DNA of 7,613 nucleotides from Lentisphaerota bacterium (GCA_016182435.1 JACPGN010000019.1:1-7613); one strand, 5' to 3'; shown: positions 1 through 5,019, counted from the first letter of the stretch. Made by a program: numbers and translations. Notes: a model not told the origin generated them from the letters alone.

Positions 1-683
1 AGCATCATCGGCGCGGCCATGACCGCCTGGGCAAACACGTCCGGTCCCGGCGTCAACAGCATGGCGACAACCAGCGTGATTACAATGGCATGCCGCCGCT
101 TGCCGCGCAGGAACGCCGCGGATACCACGCCCAGGCGCCCCAGCGCCACGATGACCACCGGGAATTCAAACGCCACCCCGAAGGCCAGCAATAGCTTCAC
201 CGCGAACGAGACATAGCTGACGGCGGTCCATTCGGCCCGAATACCGATCCAATCGTGCAGACCGAACATAATCTTGAGCGCCACGGGCAGGGTAATGAAA
301 TACCCCAGGCCTACCCCAAAAACAAAAAGTCCGATAACAAAGCCCAATGACCCCAGAACTACTTTGCGCTCCAGGCGGTTGAGCCCCGGCAGAACAAAGC
401 GGGCGACAAGAAACAGGATAACCGGCGTGCTCACCAGCAGCCCGCCCCAGAGCACAATCTGCAAGGCAATGGCAAACCCGCCGGTTATATCCAGCGAGCG
501 CAGGAACTGTTCCGGGTGATCGGTGACTCTGGCCAGCGGCTTGCGCAGCAGGTTGAACACCTGGGGCGCCAGCGGCCCGACGACCGCCATGCCCAGGCCC
601 CAGGCCGCCAGGCAGCCCAGCAGGGTCGTCCGCAAATCGGCCAGGTGCTCCAGAAACGGCTTGGGCTGGTCCGCGATTGTCAT
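1..683 (-). CDS. tatC: Twin-arginine translocase subunit TatC (3' end cut by window edge)
   Basis: TatC is the inner-membrane receptor and core of the Tat pathway, which exports folded proteins carrying a twin-arginine signal. The 227 visible residues begin MTIADQPKPFLEHLADLR, matching the N-terminal cytoplasmic segment of TatC (E. coli has HLIELR there). Hydrophobic spans lie near residues 19-38, 69-98, 108-138, 155-188 and 199-210 onward. Family landmarks visible are LERK with Glu105, AFEFP with Glu173 and LTPGPD at 210-215, a variant of the usual TPPD. The conserved first-loop Glu is Asp16 here, a conservative change. TatC is usually about 240-260 residues, so only the last membrane segment is missing. 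The start is ATG at 683; no Shine-Dalgarno is seen because the upstream DNA is an ATGG-N3 heptamer tract, which brings an in-frame stop 37-39 nt upstream. No tatA or tatB is visible. The assignment is firm. Confidence 0.93.
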   Translation of the reverse strand, partial: MTIADQPKPFLEHLADLRTTLLGCLAAWGLGMAVVGPLAPQVFNLLRKPLARVTDHPEQFLRSLDITGGFAIALQIVLWGGLLVSTPVILFLVARFVLPGLNRLERKVVLGSLGFVIGLFVFGVGLGYFITLPVALKIMFGLHDWIGIRAEWTAVSYVSFAVKLLLAFGVAFEFPVVIVALGRLGVVSAAFLRGKRRHAIVITLVVAMLLTPGPDVFAQAVMAAPMM

Positions 684-758
684 GGTCAATGGGGAATGGT
701 CAATGGGGAATGGTCAATGGTTGATGGGGGATGGATAACAAAGAATGGTCAATGGGCG
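682..758 (+). repeat. Heptamer tract, 11 units of ATGG-N3
   Basis: Reading the plus strand in steps of seven from 682 gives ATGGTCA, ATGGGGA, ATGGTCA, ATGGGGA, ATGGTCA, ATGGTTG, ATGGGGG, ATGGATA, ACAAAGA, ATGGTCA, ATGGGCG. Ten of the eleven units start with ATGG and only the last three bases vary. The tract touches the tatC start codon at 681-683, so a tatC transcript starting upstream would carry it as a CCAT-rich leader in place of a ribosome binding site. It resembles the short tandemly repeated heptamers described in cyanobacteria, but with a different sequence. Confidence 0.85.
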
Positions 759-794
759 ATGTTACAGAAAACGGCGGTGACGTTATTTCCATTC

Positions 795-822
795 TCTTCA
801 TCAACCATGTTCCATCAACCAT
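795..822 (-). repeat. Opposite-strand ATGG-N3 heptamers
   Basis: On the minus strand four heptads follow each other: ATGGTTG (822-816), ATGGAAC (815-809), ATGGTTG (808-802) and ATGAAGA (801-795). They belong to the same family as the tract at 682-758 but point the other way, so ATGGTTGATGG at 717-727 and CCATCAACCAT at 812-822 form a perfect 11-bp inverted repeat. The first two heptads include the TGA stop codon (817-815) of the small upstream gene. Confidence 0.7.
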
Positions 823-1021
823 TCTTAGCGGCCCATTGCCGGCGGACTTTTTCCGGACGGGAAAGCATCTGCCGAACGGCTCTGGTCGTCAGCTTGCGCA
901 CTATCGTTTCCGGCACGCCCAAGGCCAGCAGGCGTTTTTTCTGGAGGGCTTCCCGGCGCCGGCGTTCACGCGGATTTTTGGCGGACCAAGTCAATTCTGC
1001 ATGCGATCGTCCTGAGCCCAT
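815..1021 (-). CDS. Small basic hypothetical protein, 68 residues
   Basis: I do not recognise this protein. The frame starts at ATG 1021, preceded by AAAGGAAG and a 7-nt spacer, a good ribosome binding site and the main reason to believe in the gene. A TTG at 1039 would add six residues but has no such signal. The product is highly basic. NPRERRRREALQKKRLL (residues about 16-32) is an amphipathic, probably helical Arg/Lys segment, followed by LGVPETIVRKLTTRAVRQML, which also reads as helical. No membrane segment, signal peptide or cysteine is present. A nucleic-acid-binding or ribosome-associated role would fit the charge but is only a guess. It lies 131 nt upstream of tatC on the same strand. 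Its last codons, AAG AAT GGT TGA, run into the ATGGTTG heptamers, so the repeat supplies the stop. It is not a TatA/TatB homologue, since it has no N-terminal membrane helix. Confidence 0.6.
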   Translation of the reverse strand: MGSGRSHAELTWSAKNPRERRRREALQKKRLLALGVPETIVRKLTTRAVRQMLSRPEKVRRQWAAKNG

Positions 1022-1066
1022 AGTGCAGCTTCCTTTCAATTAAAGGCGTCGGAATTTCAATGTTGT

Positions 1067-1189
1067 TTGTAGCCGGGGGCGTTGGCCCCGGACCCGCCTG
1101 CGCTGAAGCCGCTTCGGCGGGCAGGCCGGCCTCCACGCTAAAGCGTGGCAGGCACCGAGCTTGCCCCGCAAGGCGGGGGCCGGCTACAA
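1067..1189. repeat. BIME-like element bounded by TTGTAGCCGG inverted repeats
   Basis: The ends form a perfect 10-bp inverted repeat, TTGTAGCCGG at 1067-1076 and CCGGCTACAA at 1180-1189. Between them are consecutive hairpins: CCGGGG/CCCCGG near 1073-1091, GCCTGC/GCAGGC at 1096-1126 with an inner GAAGC/GCTTC, a perfect CCACGCT-AA-AGCGTGG at 1133-1148, and CCCCGC/GCGGGG near 1164-1178. Each end has a GTAG tetranucleotide directly before a palindrome, the layout of REP sequences recognised by REP-associated tyrosine transposases (RAYT). An inverted REP pair is called a BIME. The assignment is by architecture only; no RAYT gene is in the window. Confidence 0.65.
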
Positions 1190-1190
1190 T

Positions 1191-1216
1191 TAAAAAGTCG
1201 CCCCGCTCTGCGGGGC
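1191..1216 (-). terminator. Candidate Rho-independent terminator for rnd
   Basis: Read on the minus strand, GCCCCGC-AGA-GCGGGGC (1216-1200) is a perfect 7-bp GC stem with a 3-nt loop, followed by GACTTTTTAATT, so a five-T run starts three bases past the stem. This is a plausible intrinsic terminator for a transcript leaving rnd, whose stop is about 205 nt upstream. The same hairpin also belongs to a repeated CTCTG-loop family (see 2836-2853 and 5067-5088), so it may be a repeat that happens to terminate. Confidence 0.5.
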
Positions 1217-1225
1217 CTAATTTAA

Positions 1226-1305
1226 TTGATCGCGCCAGCAGCTCGTGCTTCGTAGCGAAGGCAGCCTTCGCTGACTTCGCAGAGTAGCATGTGGCGCTCC
1301 TACAA
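1226..1305 (-). repeat. TGTAGGAGC-headed REP-like palindrome (minus)
   Basis: On the minus strand the unit begins TTGTAGGAGCGCC (1305-1293) and ends GGCGCGATCAA (1236-1226). GGCGC and GCGCC near the two ends pair. Inside lies a perfect stem GCGAAGG-CAG-CCTTCGC (1255-1271). The plan GTAGGAGC, palindrome, GCGAT matches the general form of Pseudomonas-type REP sequences. It points head-to-head with the copy at 1325-1352, with 19 nt between. Confidence 0.55.
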
Positions 1306-1324
1306 TTCCCTGATTCTAATCATA

Positions 1325-1352
1325 TGTAGGAGCCTCACCCCGTGAGGCGATG
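1325..1352 (+). repeat. TGTAGGAGC-headed REP-like palindrome (plus)
   Basis: TGTAGGAGC at 1325-1333 leads into a perfect stem GCCTCAC-CCC-GTGAGGC (1332-1348), followed by GATG. Head GTAGGAGC, compact stem and tail GCGAT are the same plan as the minus-strand unit at 1226-1305 but in a minimal 28-nt form. Together the two form an inverted pair. Confidence 0.6.
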
Positions 1353-1378
1353 CATTGCCTTCTTCCGGTCCTGAGCCC

Positions 1379-1414
1379 CTGCCGCGCCGGGTTGGCGCCG
1401 ACAAAACGCGGCAG
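1379..1414. other. Inverted repeat just 3' of rnd
   Basis: CTGCCGCG (1379-1386) and CGCGGCAG (1407-1414) are perfect 8-bp arms with a 20-nt loop that contains GGCGCC. The nearer arm ends 6 nt past the rnd stop codon. There is no T-run after it in either direction. It could act as a 3'-end stabilising hairpin for rnd mRNA or be another repeat fragment. Confidence 0.4.
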
Positions 1415-1420
1415 ATAGTA

Positions 1421-2563
1421 TTAAATCGAAGGCGAGAAAGCAAACTGTCGTTTAAAAGGCTCCCAGATGATTTTTTTCTGCCAGGCGCGAATCTGTCCGG
1501 CGATGTCCGGCGGCAAATCCTGCTCCGGGTGCCGCGCTACCCATTGCAGGACGTCGTTCGCCAGCATCAGGTAAGGTTCCAGTCCATAGGGCACTGCGGC
1601 CAGCGCCCGCCAGGCCTGCATGGCTTTCAAGCGCTGTTCATAGCCGCCCTGGGAACGGGGCCGTTTTTTGAGGCGCGGATGGATCTCTTCCGGCAGGGAC
1701 TGTCCCCGCCGCACGGCTTCCAGAAAGCGCGCCTGCAGGTTATCCCGATACAGGGCTGGATGCAGTCCCTTCACTTGCCGCAGCTCCCGGGCGGTCGTCG
1801 GCGGCCGCTCGGCCAGTTGAAGCAACAGGTCATTGCGAATAACAAAATGGACCGGCCGGTTGATGGCCCGGGCCACCTCATCGCGAAACCGGGTGAGCGC
1901 GCCCAGGATTGCCAGTTGGCGCGGGGTCAACAGCGTGCTGCGCTTGAGGCGGTAATGCGGCGGCGTGAGATCAGGAACGCTTTCCGCCAGCTCGGCGCGC
2001 TGAAACTCCTCGCGGGCCCAGTCTAACCGGCCTAATTCCACCAGCCGGCTCTTCAGAATATCCTTGAGCCGGTGCAGGCCGGCCGTATCGCCCGCGGCGT
2101 ATTCCAGGGCTACTTTGGGGAGCGGCCGCTTCAGCCAGTCGAAGGTCTGGAACTTCTTGTCGGTCCGGATGTTCAGCAGGTCCTGCAGCAGGCTGGCCAG
2201 GCCGAATCTGCGGAAGCCACAAAGTTGCGCGGCAATTTTGGTGTCGAAGACCCGCGTGAGTTCCAAGCCGTACATCTGGCGGCAGGCGCGCCGGTCAAAA
2301 TCGGCGTCGTGAACGATCAATTCAACCTGGTCGTTGCCCAGGAGGGCATGCAAGGGCGTCAGCTCCATTCCGGCTAACGGGTCAAAGATGAAGTTGCGCT
2401 CATTCGGCGTTGATACCTGGATCAGGGCGACATGCACGCCGTAGTGATGCCGCTGGCTTTCCATCTCGAAGTCCAGCGCCAGGGACCGGTGGCCTTGCAA
2501 ACACGCCAGCGCCGGAGCAAGCGCTTCGGCGCGATCAACAAGCTCATAAGAAATTGATTCCAT
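1421..2563 (-). CDS. rnd: Ribonuclease D (DEDDy 3'-5' exonuclease with HRDC domains)
   Basis: RNase D trims the 3' ends of tRNA precursors and other small RNAs, using two metal ions held by a DEDD set. All expected motifs are visible in the 380-residue product: ALDFEME with Asp31 and Glu33 (Exo I), VHDADFD with Asp90 (Exo II), and EYAAGDT with Tyr155 and Asp159 (Exo III, the DEDDy form). An HRDC domain follows at about 212-285 (LTPRQLAILGAL through VRRG), and a second HRDC-like helical region lies at about 308-373. The length agrees with E. coli RNase D. ATG 2563 is chosen because MESISYELVDRAEAL matches the usual N-terminus a short distance before motif I. ATG 2578 would add five residues, and the frame stays open to 2707, through repeat DNA unlike the family. 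Neither ATG has a strong Shine-Dalgarno. It is divergent from the PHP gene and shares no operon with it. The family assignment is firm. Confidence 0.93.
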   Translation of the reverse strand: MESISYELVDRAEALAPALACLQGHRSLALDFEMESQRHHYGVHVALIQVSTPNERNFIFDPLAGMELTPLHALLGNDQVELIVHDADFDRRACRQMYGLELTRVFDTKIAAQLCGFRRFGLASLLQDLLNIRTDKKFQTFDWLKRPLPKVALEYAAGDTAGLHRLKDILKSRLVELGRLDWAREEFQRAELAESVPDLTPPHYRLKRSTLLTPRQLAILGALTRFRDEVARAINRPVHFVIRNDLLLQLAERPPTTARELRQVKGLHPALYRDNLQARFLEAVRRGQSLPEEIHPRLKKRPRSQGGYEQRLKAMQAWRALAAVPYGLEPYLMLANDVLQWVARHPEQDLPPDIAGQIRAWQKKIIWEPFKRQFAFSPSI

Positions 2564-2621
2564 CGCTTCTGCGAGCATACGTGCCGGCTGTGTCCAGTTC
2601 AATCCGATTTCATACCCCCTC

Positions 2622-2780
2622 AGAAGCTGTGAAAAAATTGAACCCAGACGGTCGGGATGGCCTGCCCGAGCGACGGCCAGGGAACCCGACCCTCCATCCC
2701 GTCCCATTCTGGTCGGGACGGCTTGATTTCACCAATGGAGGGACGACTTCCATGTCGTCCGCAATTTTTTCACAGCTTCT
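2622..2780. repeat. MITE-like element with 18-19 bp terminal inverted repeats
   Basis: GAAGCTGTGAAAAAATTG at 2623-2640 is matched perfectly and inversely by 2762-2779, with A2622/T2780 as one further pair. The interior is also palindromic: GGTCGGG/CCCGACC (2650-2656 and 2685-2691), CCCTCCAT/ATGGAGGG (2690-2697 and 2735-2742) enclosing CCGTCCC/GGGACGG (2699-2705 and 2715-2721), and GGACGAC-TTCCAT-GTCGTCC (2741-2760). Each terminal arm presents six T reading outward after a GC stem, so each end could also act as a terminator. A TCA on both sides (2620-2622 and 2780-2782) is compatible with a 3-bp target duplication but is weak evidence. There is no coding capacity. It looks like a non-autonomous mobile element. 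Confidence 0.7.
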
Positions 2781-2802
2781 CAGCCATTGGGGGGGGGGCA
2801 AA

Positions 2803-2860
2803 TGTAGCCGCGGCACTCCGTTGCCGCGAAAAGACGCCCCAGCAGAGTGGGGCGGCTACA
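2803..2860. repeat. TGTAGCCGC-headed palindrome pair (BIME-like)
   Basis: The 58-bp unit is bounded by TGTAGCCG (2803-2810) and CGGCTACA (2853-2860). Each end runs straight into its own hairpin: CGCGGCA-CTCCGT-TGCCGCG (2809-2828), and GCCCCA/TGGGGC (2836-2841 and 2848-2853) with a six-base loop. GTAG followed by a palindrome at each end, in inverted orientation, is the same design as the element at 1067-1189. The right hairpin, read on the minus strand, is GCCCCA-CTCTGC-TGGGGC, closely related to the hairpin at 1200-1216. Confidence 0.65.
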
Positions 2861-2943
2861 AAATACCCGCGAGACTGACGCCTTACCCGATTTCTCCGAA
2901 AGTGGTTGCAGCTCCGCCCCCGGTTCGATAGGGTGATGTCTAA

Positions 2944-2985
2944 ACGGACGACGGACGACAGACAACAGACGGCAGACGACAGCAG
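2944..2985 (+). repeat. Heptamer tract, six units of ACRGACR type
   Basis: Six consecutive heptads read ACGGACG, ACGGACG, ACAGACA, ACAGACG, GCAGACG, ACAGCAG. The period is seven, as in the tract before tatC, but the motif is unrelated. It ends at the ribosome binding site AGAGGA (2984-2989) of the PHP gene. The whole tract would be in the 5' leader of that gene if transcription begins upstream of it. Confidence 0.8.
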
Positions 2986-2998
2986 AGGAATGGCCTTG

Positions 2999-3841
2999 AT
3001 GATTGATCTGCACACGCATTCGACGTTTTCCGATGGCAGCCTGACGCCCGAACAACTCGTGCGCGAAGCTGAGCGCGCTCAGCTTTCCGCCCTGGCGCTT
3101 ACCGACCACGACAGCCTGGGCGGGCTGGAGCGCTTTACGGCCGCCTGGGCCAAGACTAGCGTGCGCGGCGTGCCCGGCGTGGAAATCAGCGTGGACTGCC
3201 AGCCAAGCAACGCCACCATGCACCTCCTGGGCTATTTCATTGATCAGGCCGATGCACAGCTCAACGAGCATATCAATCGGCTGCAGGAGGGCCGCCAGCG
3301 CCGCAATAATGAAATCCTTAAACGGCTGAATGCCATGGGCCTGGCGCTCACCTTGAATGAAGTGGCTGCCTTTGCCGGCGAAAATAACGTGGGGCGGTTG
3401 CACTTTGCCCAGGCGCTTGTGGCGCGCGGCTATGTCCATACCAACCAGGAAGCGTTCGACAAATATCTGGCCAAGGGCAAGTCCGGCTATGTCAACCGCC
3501 TGCGGCTCACCCCCGCCAACGCGGTGGCGATGATCCGCAAGGCAAGCGGAGTCGCCGTGCTGGCGCATCCATTTACCCTGAATCTGAGTAAGCCGGAATT
3601 GGCTAAATGCGTGGACGAGCTTGTGCAAGCCGGGCTGCAGGGTGTGGAAGTATATTATCCCCAGCATTCGCCTAAAATGGTCCGGCAGTATCTTGAACTG
3701 GCCCGACAGTTCCATCTGGTGGTTACCGGCGGAACCGATTTTCACGGCGCCCCCATCCCGGACATCAAGCTTGGCCGCGGGTTCGGCGCGCTGGAAGTCC
3801 CCGACACGGTTCTGGAGCAGTTGGATGCGCTGCGCGCCTGA
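2999..3841 (+). CDS. PHP-domain phosphoesterase, RNase AM / nucleoside 3',5'-bisphosphate phosphatase type
   Basis: The 280-residue product is a stand-alone PHP metallophosphoesterase. Metal-site motifs are all present: DLHTHS (Asp3, His5, His7), TDHDS (Asp36, His37, Asp38), VEIS (Glu62), MHLLGY (His75), LAHP (His190) and GTDFHG (Asp247, His249). GRLHFAQALV at 132-141 matches the family signature after the insertion domain. Length and order fit the TrpH/YciV group. The E. coli member, RNase AM, is a 5'-3' exoribonuclease acting on RNA fragments and rRNA 5' ends, and relatives hydrolyse nucleoside 3',5'-bisphosphates (pAp). Which activity dominates here cannot be read from sequence. The start is ATG 2999 (MIDLHTHS), 9 nt after AGAGGA; ATG 2990 directly abuts that ribosome site and is less likely. 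The stop overlaps the start of hemW by 17 nt, so the two are co-transcribed and probably translationally coupled. Confidence 0.88.
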   Translation: MIDLHTHSTFSDGSLTPEQLVREAERAQLSALALTDHDSLGGLERFTAAWAKTSVRGVPGVEISVDCQPSNATMHLLGYFIDQADAQLNEHINRLQEGRQRRNNEILKRLNAMGLALTLNEVAAFAGENNVGRLHFAQALVARGYVHTNQEAFDKYLAKGKSGYVNRLRLTPANAVAMIRKASGVAVLAHPFTLNLSKPELAKCVDELVQAGLQGVEVYYPQHSPKMVRQYLELARQFHLVVTGGTDFHGAPIPDIKLGRGFGALEVPDTVLEQLDALRA

Positions 3842-5015
3842 CAAGATCACCGGCCTTTATGTGCATGTCCCCTTCTGCGACGGCAAATGCAGCTATTGCG
3901 CATTTTATTCCGAGCGCTACCAACCGGCCTTGGCCGAAAACTATCTTGAGGCGCTCGCGCGGGAACTCGCGCGCGCGGGGCCGCTGGCGCCGGAAACGAT
4001 TTATCTCGGCGGCGGCACGCCTTCGGCGCTCTCCGTGGGCCAGTTGGAGCGGCTTGGGCAGATGCTCCGGGAGCGGATATCCCCGCGCCGACTCCGCGAG
4101 TGGACGATTGAGATCAATCCCGGCTCGCTGGATGCCGAAAAAGCTGCGACGCTGACGGCGCTTGGCATTAACCGTTTCAGCATTGGCGCCCAGTCATTTA
4201 ACGATCACATTCTGCAAACGCTTGGGCGGCGCCATGCGGCCGCCGACACGGTCAAGACCGTTAAGCTCCTGCGCGCCGCTGGCGCCAAGAATATAAGCCT
4301 GGATTTGATTGCCGGCGTGCCGGGTTGCCCGCGCGCCCTCTGGCGTGAAACGCTCTTATCCGCCCTGGCGCTCGCGCCCAACCATATTTCGGTGTATGCC
4401 CTGACTAACGAAGAAGGCACGCGCCTCAATCGTCGAGTGCAGCAGCGCAGAATGAAACTGTTCTCTGAGGAAGAACAACTCCTCAGGCTGGACATGGCCG
4501 AGGCGCTTTTTTCCGCTTCCGGATTCAAACGCTATGAGATTTCCAATTATGCCCAGCGTGGTTTTGAGTGCCGCCATAACCTGGGGTGCTGGCGCGGCGA
4601 GGAGTATATCGGGCTGGGGCCCTCGGCCGCTTCGCACGTTGGGCTGAAACGCTGGACCAATTCTGCGAACTTAAGCGCTTACCTGGCGGCGTTCGCCCGC
4701 CGGCAACGCTGGAAGCGTAGCGACAGCCTGCCCGCAGTGGCTGCGCCACAGGCGCTGCAGGCGGGCGGGCAGACCGCCGGGAGAACCCCGCCGCGCGACG
4801 TGGAAAAATTGACTCCGGCGCTCAAGCGTCAGGATCAGGTGATCTTTGGTCTGCGGATGGCCGAGGGGATTAGCGCGGACACAGCTTCCGGCTATGAGGA
4901 AGCGCTTGCCACTCTAAAAGCTGATGGCCTGGTAACTCAGCAGGGCGCGCGCTGGGTGTTGACGGCGCGCGGCCGCAACCTGGCCGATTACGTGGCTGTG
5001 GAGTTGATCAGGTAA
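3825..5015 (+). CDS. hemW: HemW-like radical SAM protein (coproporphyrinogen oxidase-like, heme chaperone family)
   Basis: The 396-residue product has a radical SAM core: VPFCDGKCSYCAF with Cys18, Cys22 and Cys25 for the 4Fe-4S cluster, GGGTPS (62-67), EINPG (96-100), GAQSFN (121-126), DLIAGVPG (160-167), and a HemN C-terminal domain to about 395. The cluster motif reads CxxxCxxCAF, lacking the fourth Cys of true HemN, which points to HemW, the protein that binds heme and passes it to cytochromes. The HemW HNxxYW heme motif reads HNLGCW at 251-256, with Cys255 in place of Tyr. A segment at about 301-324 (Ala/Pro/Gln/Gly-rich) looks like an insertion and coincides with a DNA palindrome. The start is ATG 3825, with GGAG 7 nt upstream inside the PHP gene; the open frame before it (to 3621) is the wrong frame of that gene. 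Many HemW-like proteins are annotated as HemN in error. Confidence 0.9.
   Translation: MRCAPDKITGLYVHVPFCDGKCSYCAFYSERYQPALAENYLEALARELARAGPLAPETIYLGGGTPSALSVGQLERLGQMLRERISPRRLREWTIEINPGSLDAEKAATLTALGINRFSIGAQSFNDHILQTLGRRHAAADTVKTVKLLRAAGAKNISLDLIAGVPGCPRALWRETLLSALALAPNHISVYALTNEEGTRLNRRVQQRRMKLFSEEEQLLRLDMAEALFSASGFKRYEISNYAQRGFECRHNLGCWRGEEYIGLGPSAASHVGLKRWTNSANLSAYLAAFARRQRWKRSDSLPAVAAPQALQAGGQTAGRTPPRDVEKLTPALKRQDQVIFGLRMAEGISADTASGYEEALATLKADGLVTQQGARWVLTARGRNLADYVAVELIR
4726..4771. repeat. Palindrome inserted in frame in hemW
   Basis: TGCCCGC (4729-4735) pairs with GCGGGCA (4765-4771), and a small stem GTGGC-TGC-GCCAC (4737-4749) lies inside. The composition resembles the GCCTGC...GCAGGC hairpin of the intergenic element at 1096-1126. 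The translated part (about residues 301-316) is low-complexity and falls in the linker where HemW proteins vary in length. It could be a palindromic repeat that landed in the gene without breaking the frame, or simply GC-rich linker sequence. Confidence 0.4.
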
Positions 5016-5019
5016 GACC

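Larger units (their letters stand above)
1022..1420. other. Gene-free interval packed with palindromes
   Basis: No credible coding frame is seen between the start of the small basic gene and the stop of rnd. The interval instead holds a chain of hairpins: an inverted-repeat element (1067-1189), a CTCTG-loop hairpin (1200-1216), two TGTAGGAGC-headed palindromes pointing toward each other (1226-1305 and 1325-1352), and an 8-bp inverted repeat just after rnd (1379-1414). Short AT-rich pieces such as 1190-1199 and 1217-1227 lie between them. The first 45 nt (1022-1066) contain the ribosome binding site of the small gene and presumably its promoter, which I could not identify. Confidence 0.75.
2564..2998. 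other. Divergent intergenic region rnd / PHP gene, filled by repeats
   Basis: This 435-bp gap should hold the promoters of both divergent genes, but most of it is repeat DNA: a 159-bp inverted-repeat element (2622-2780), a run of ten G (2789-2798), a TGTAGCCG-headed palindrome pair (2803-2860), and a heptamer tract (2944-2985). The stretches not covered are 2564-2621 and 2861-2943. I see no strong sigma70-type promoter in them. No convincing gene lies here; the reading frames crossing it are interrupted repeat DNA. Confidence 0.7.

Noticed and set aside
682..822. CRISPR array
   Set aside because: The units are seven bases long with three-base variable parts. There are no 25-40 bp repeats with unique spacers and no cas genes.
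516..1043. Plus-strand open frame of 175 codons
   Set aside because: It runs antisense to tatC and the small basic gene and through the heptamer tract. Its product is low-complexity and looks like no family.
1355..2026. Plus-strand open frame of 223 codons
   Set aside because: It lies antisense to rnd, whose catalytic motifs are unmistakable. Long antisense frames are common in GC-rich DNA.
2574..2602. Possible rnd promoter (minus strand TTGAAC, 17 bp, TATGCT)
   Set aside because: The spacing is ideal but each box matches only four of six positions. It would place the transcript start about 4 nt from the chosen start codon. Too weak to list.
2908..2936. Possible promoter for the PHP gene (TTGCAG, 17 bp, TAGGGT)
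   Set aside because: Each box matches only three of six positions, which is expected by chance.
3621..3824. N-terminal extension of hemW
   Set aside because: These codons overlap the conserved PHP coding sequence in another frame and give a Trp/Ser-rich peptide unlike any HemW. The start at 3825 has its own ribosome site.
2780..3850. Minus-strand open frame of 356 codons
   Set aside because: It is antisense to the PHP gene, whose metal-binding motifs are complete, and it extends into repeat DNA. The translated product has no recognisable domain.
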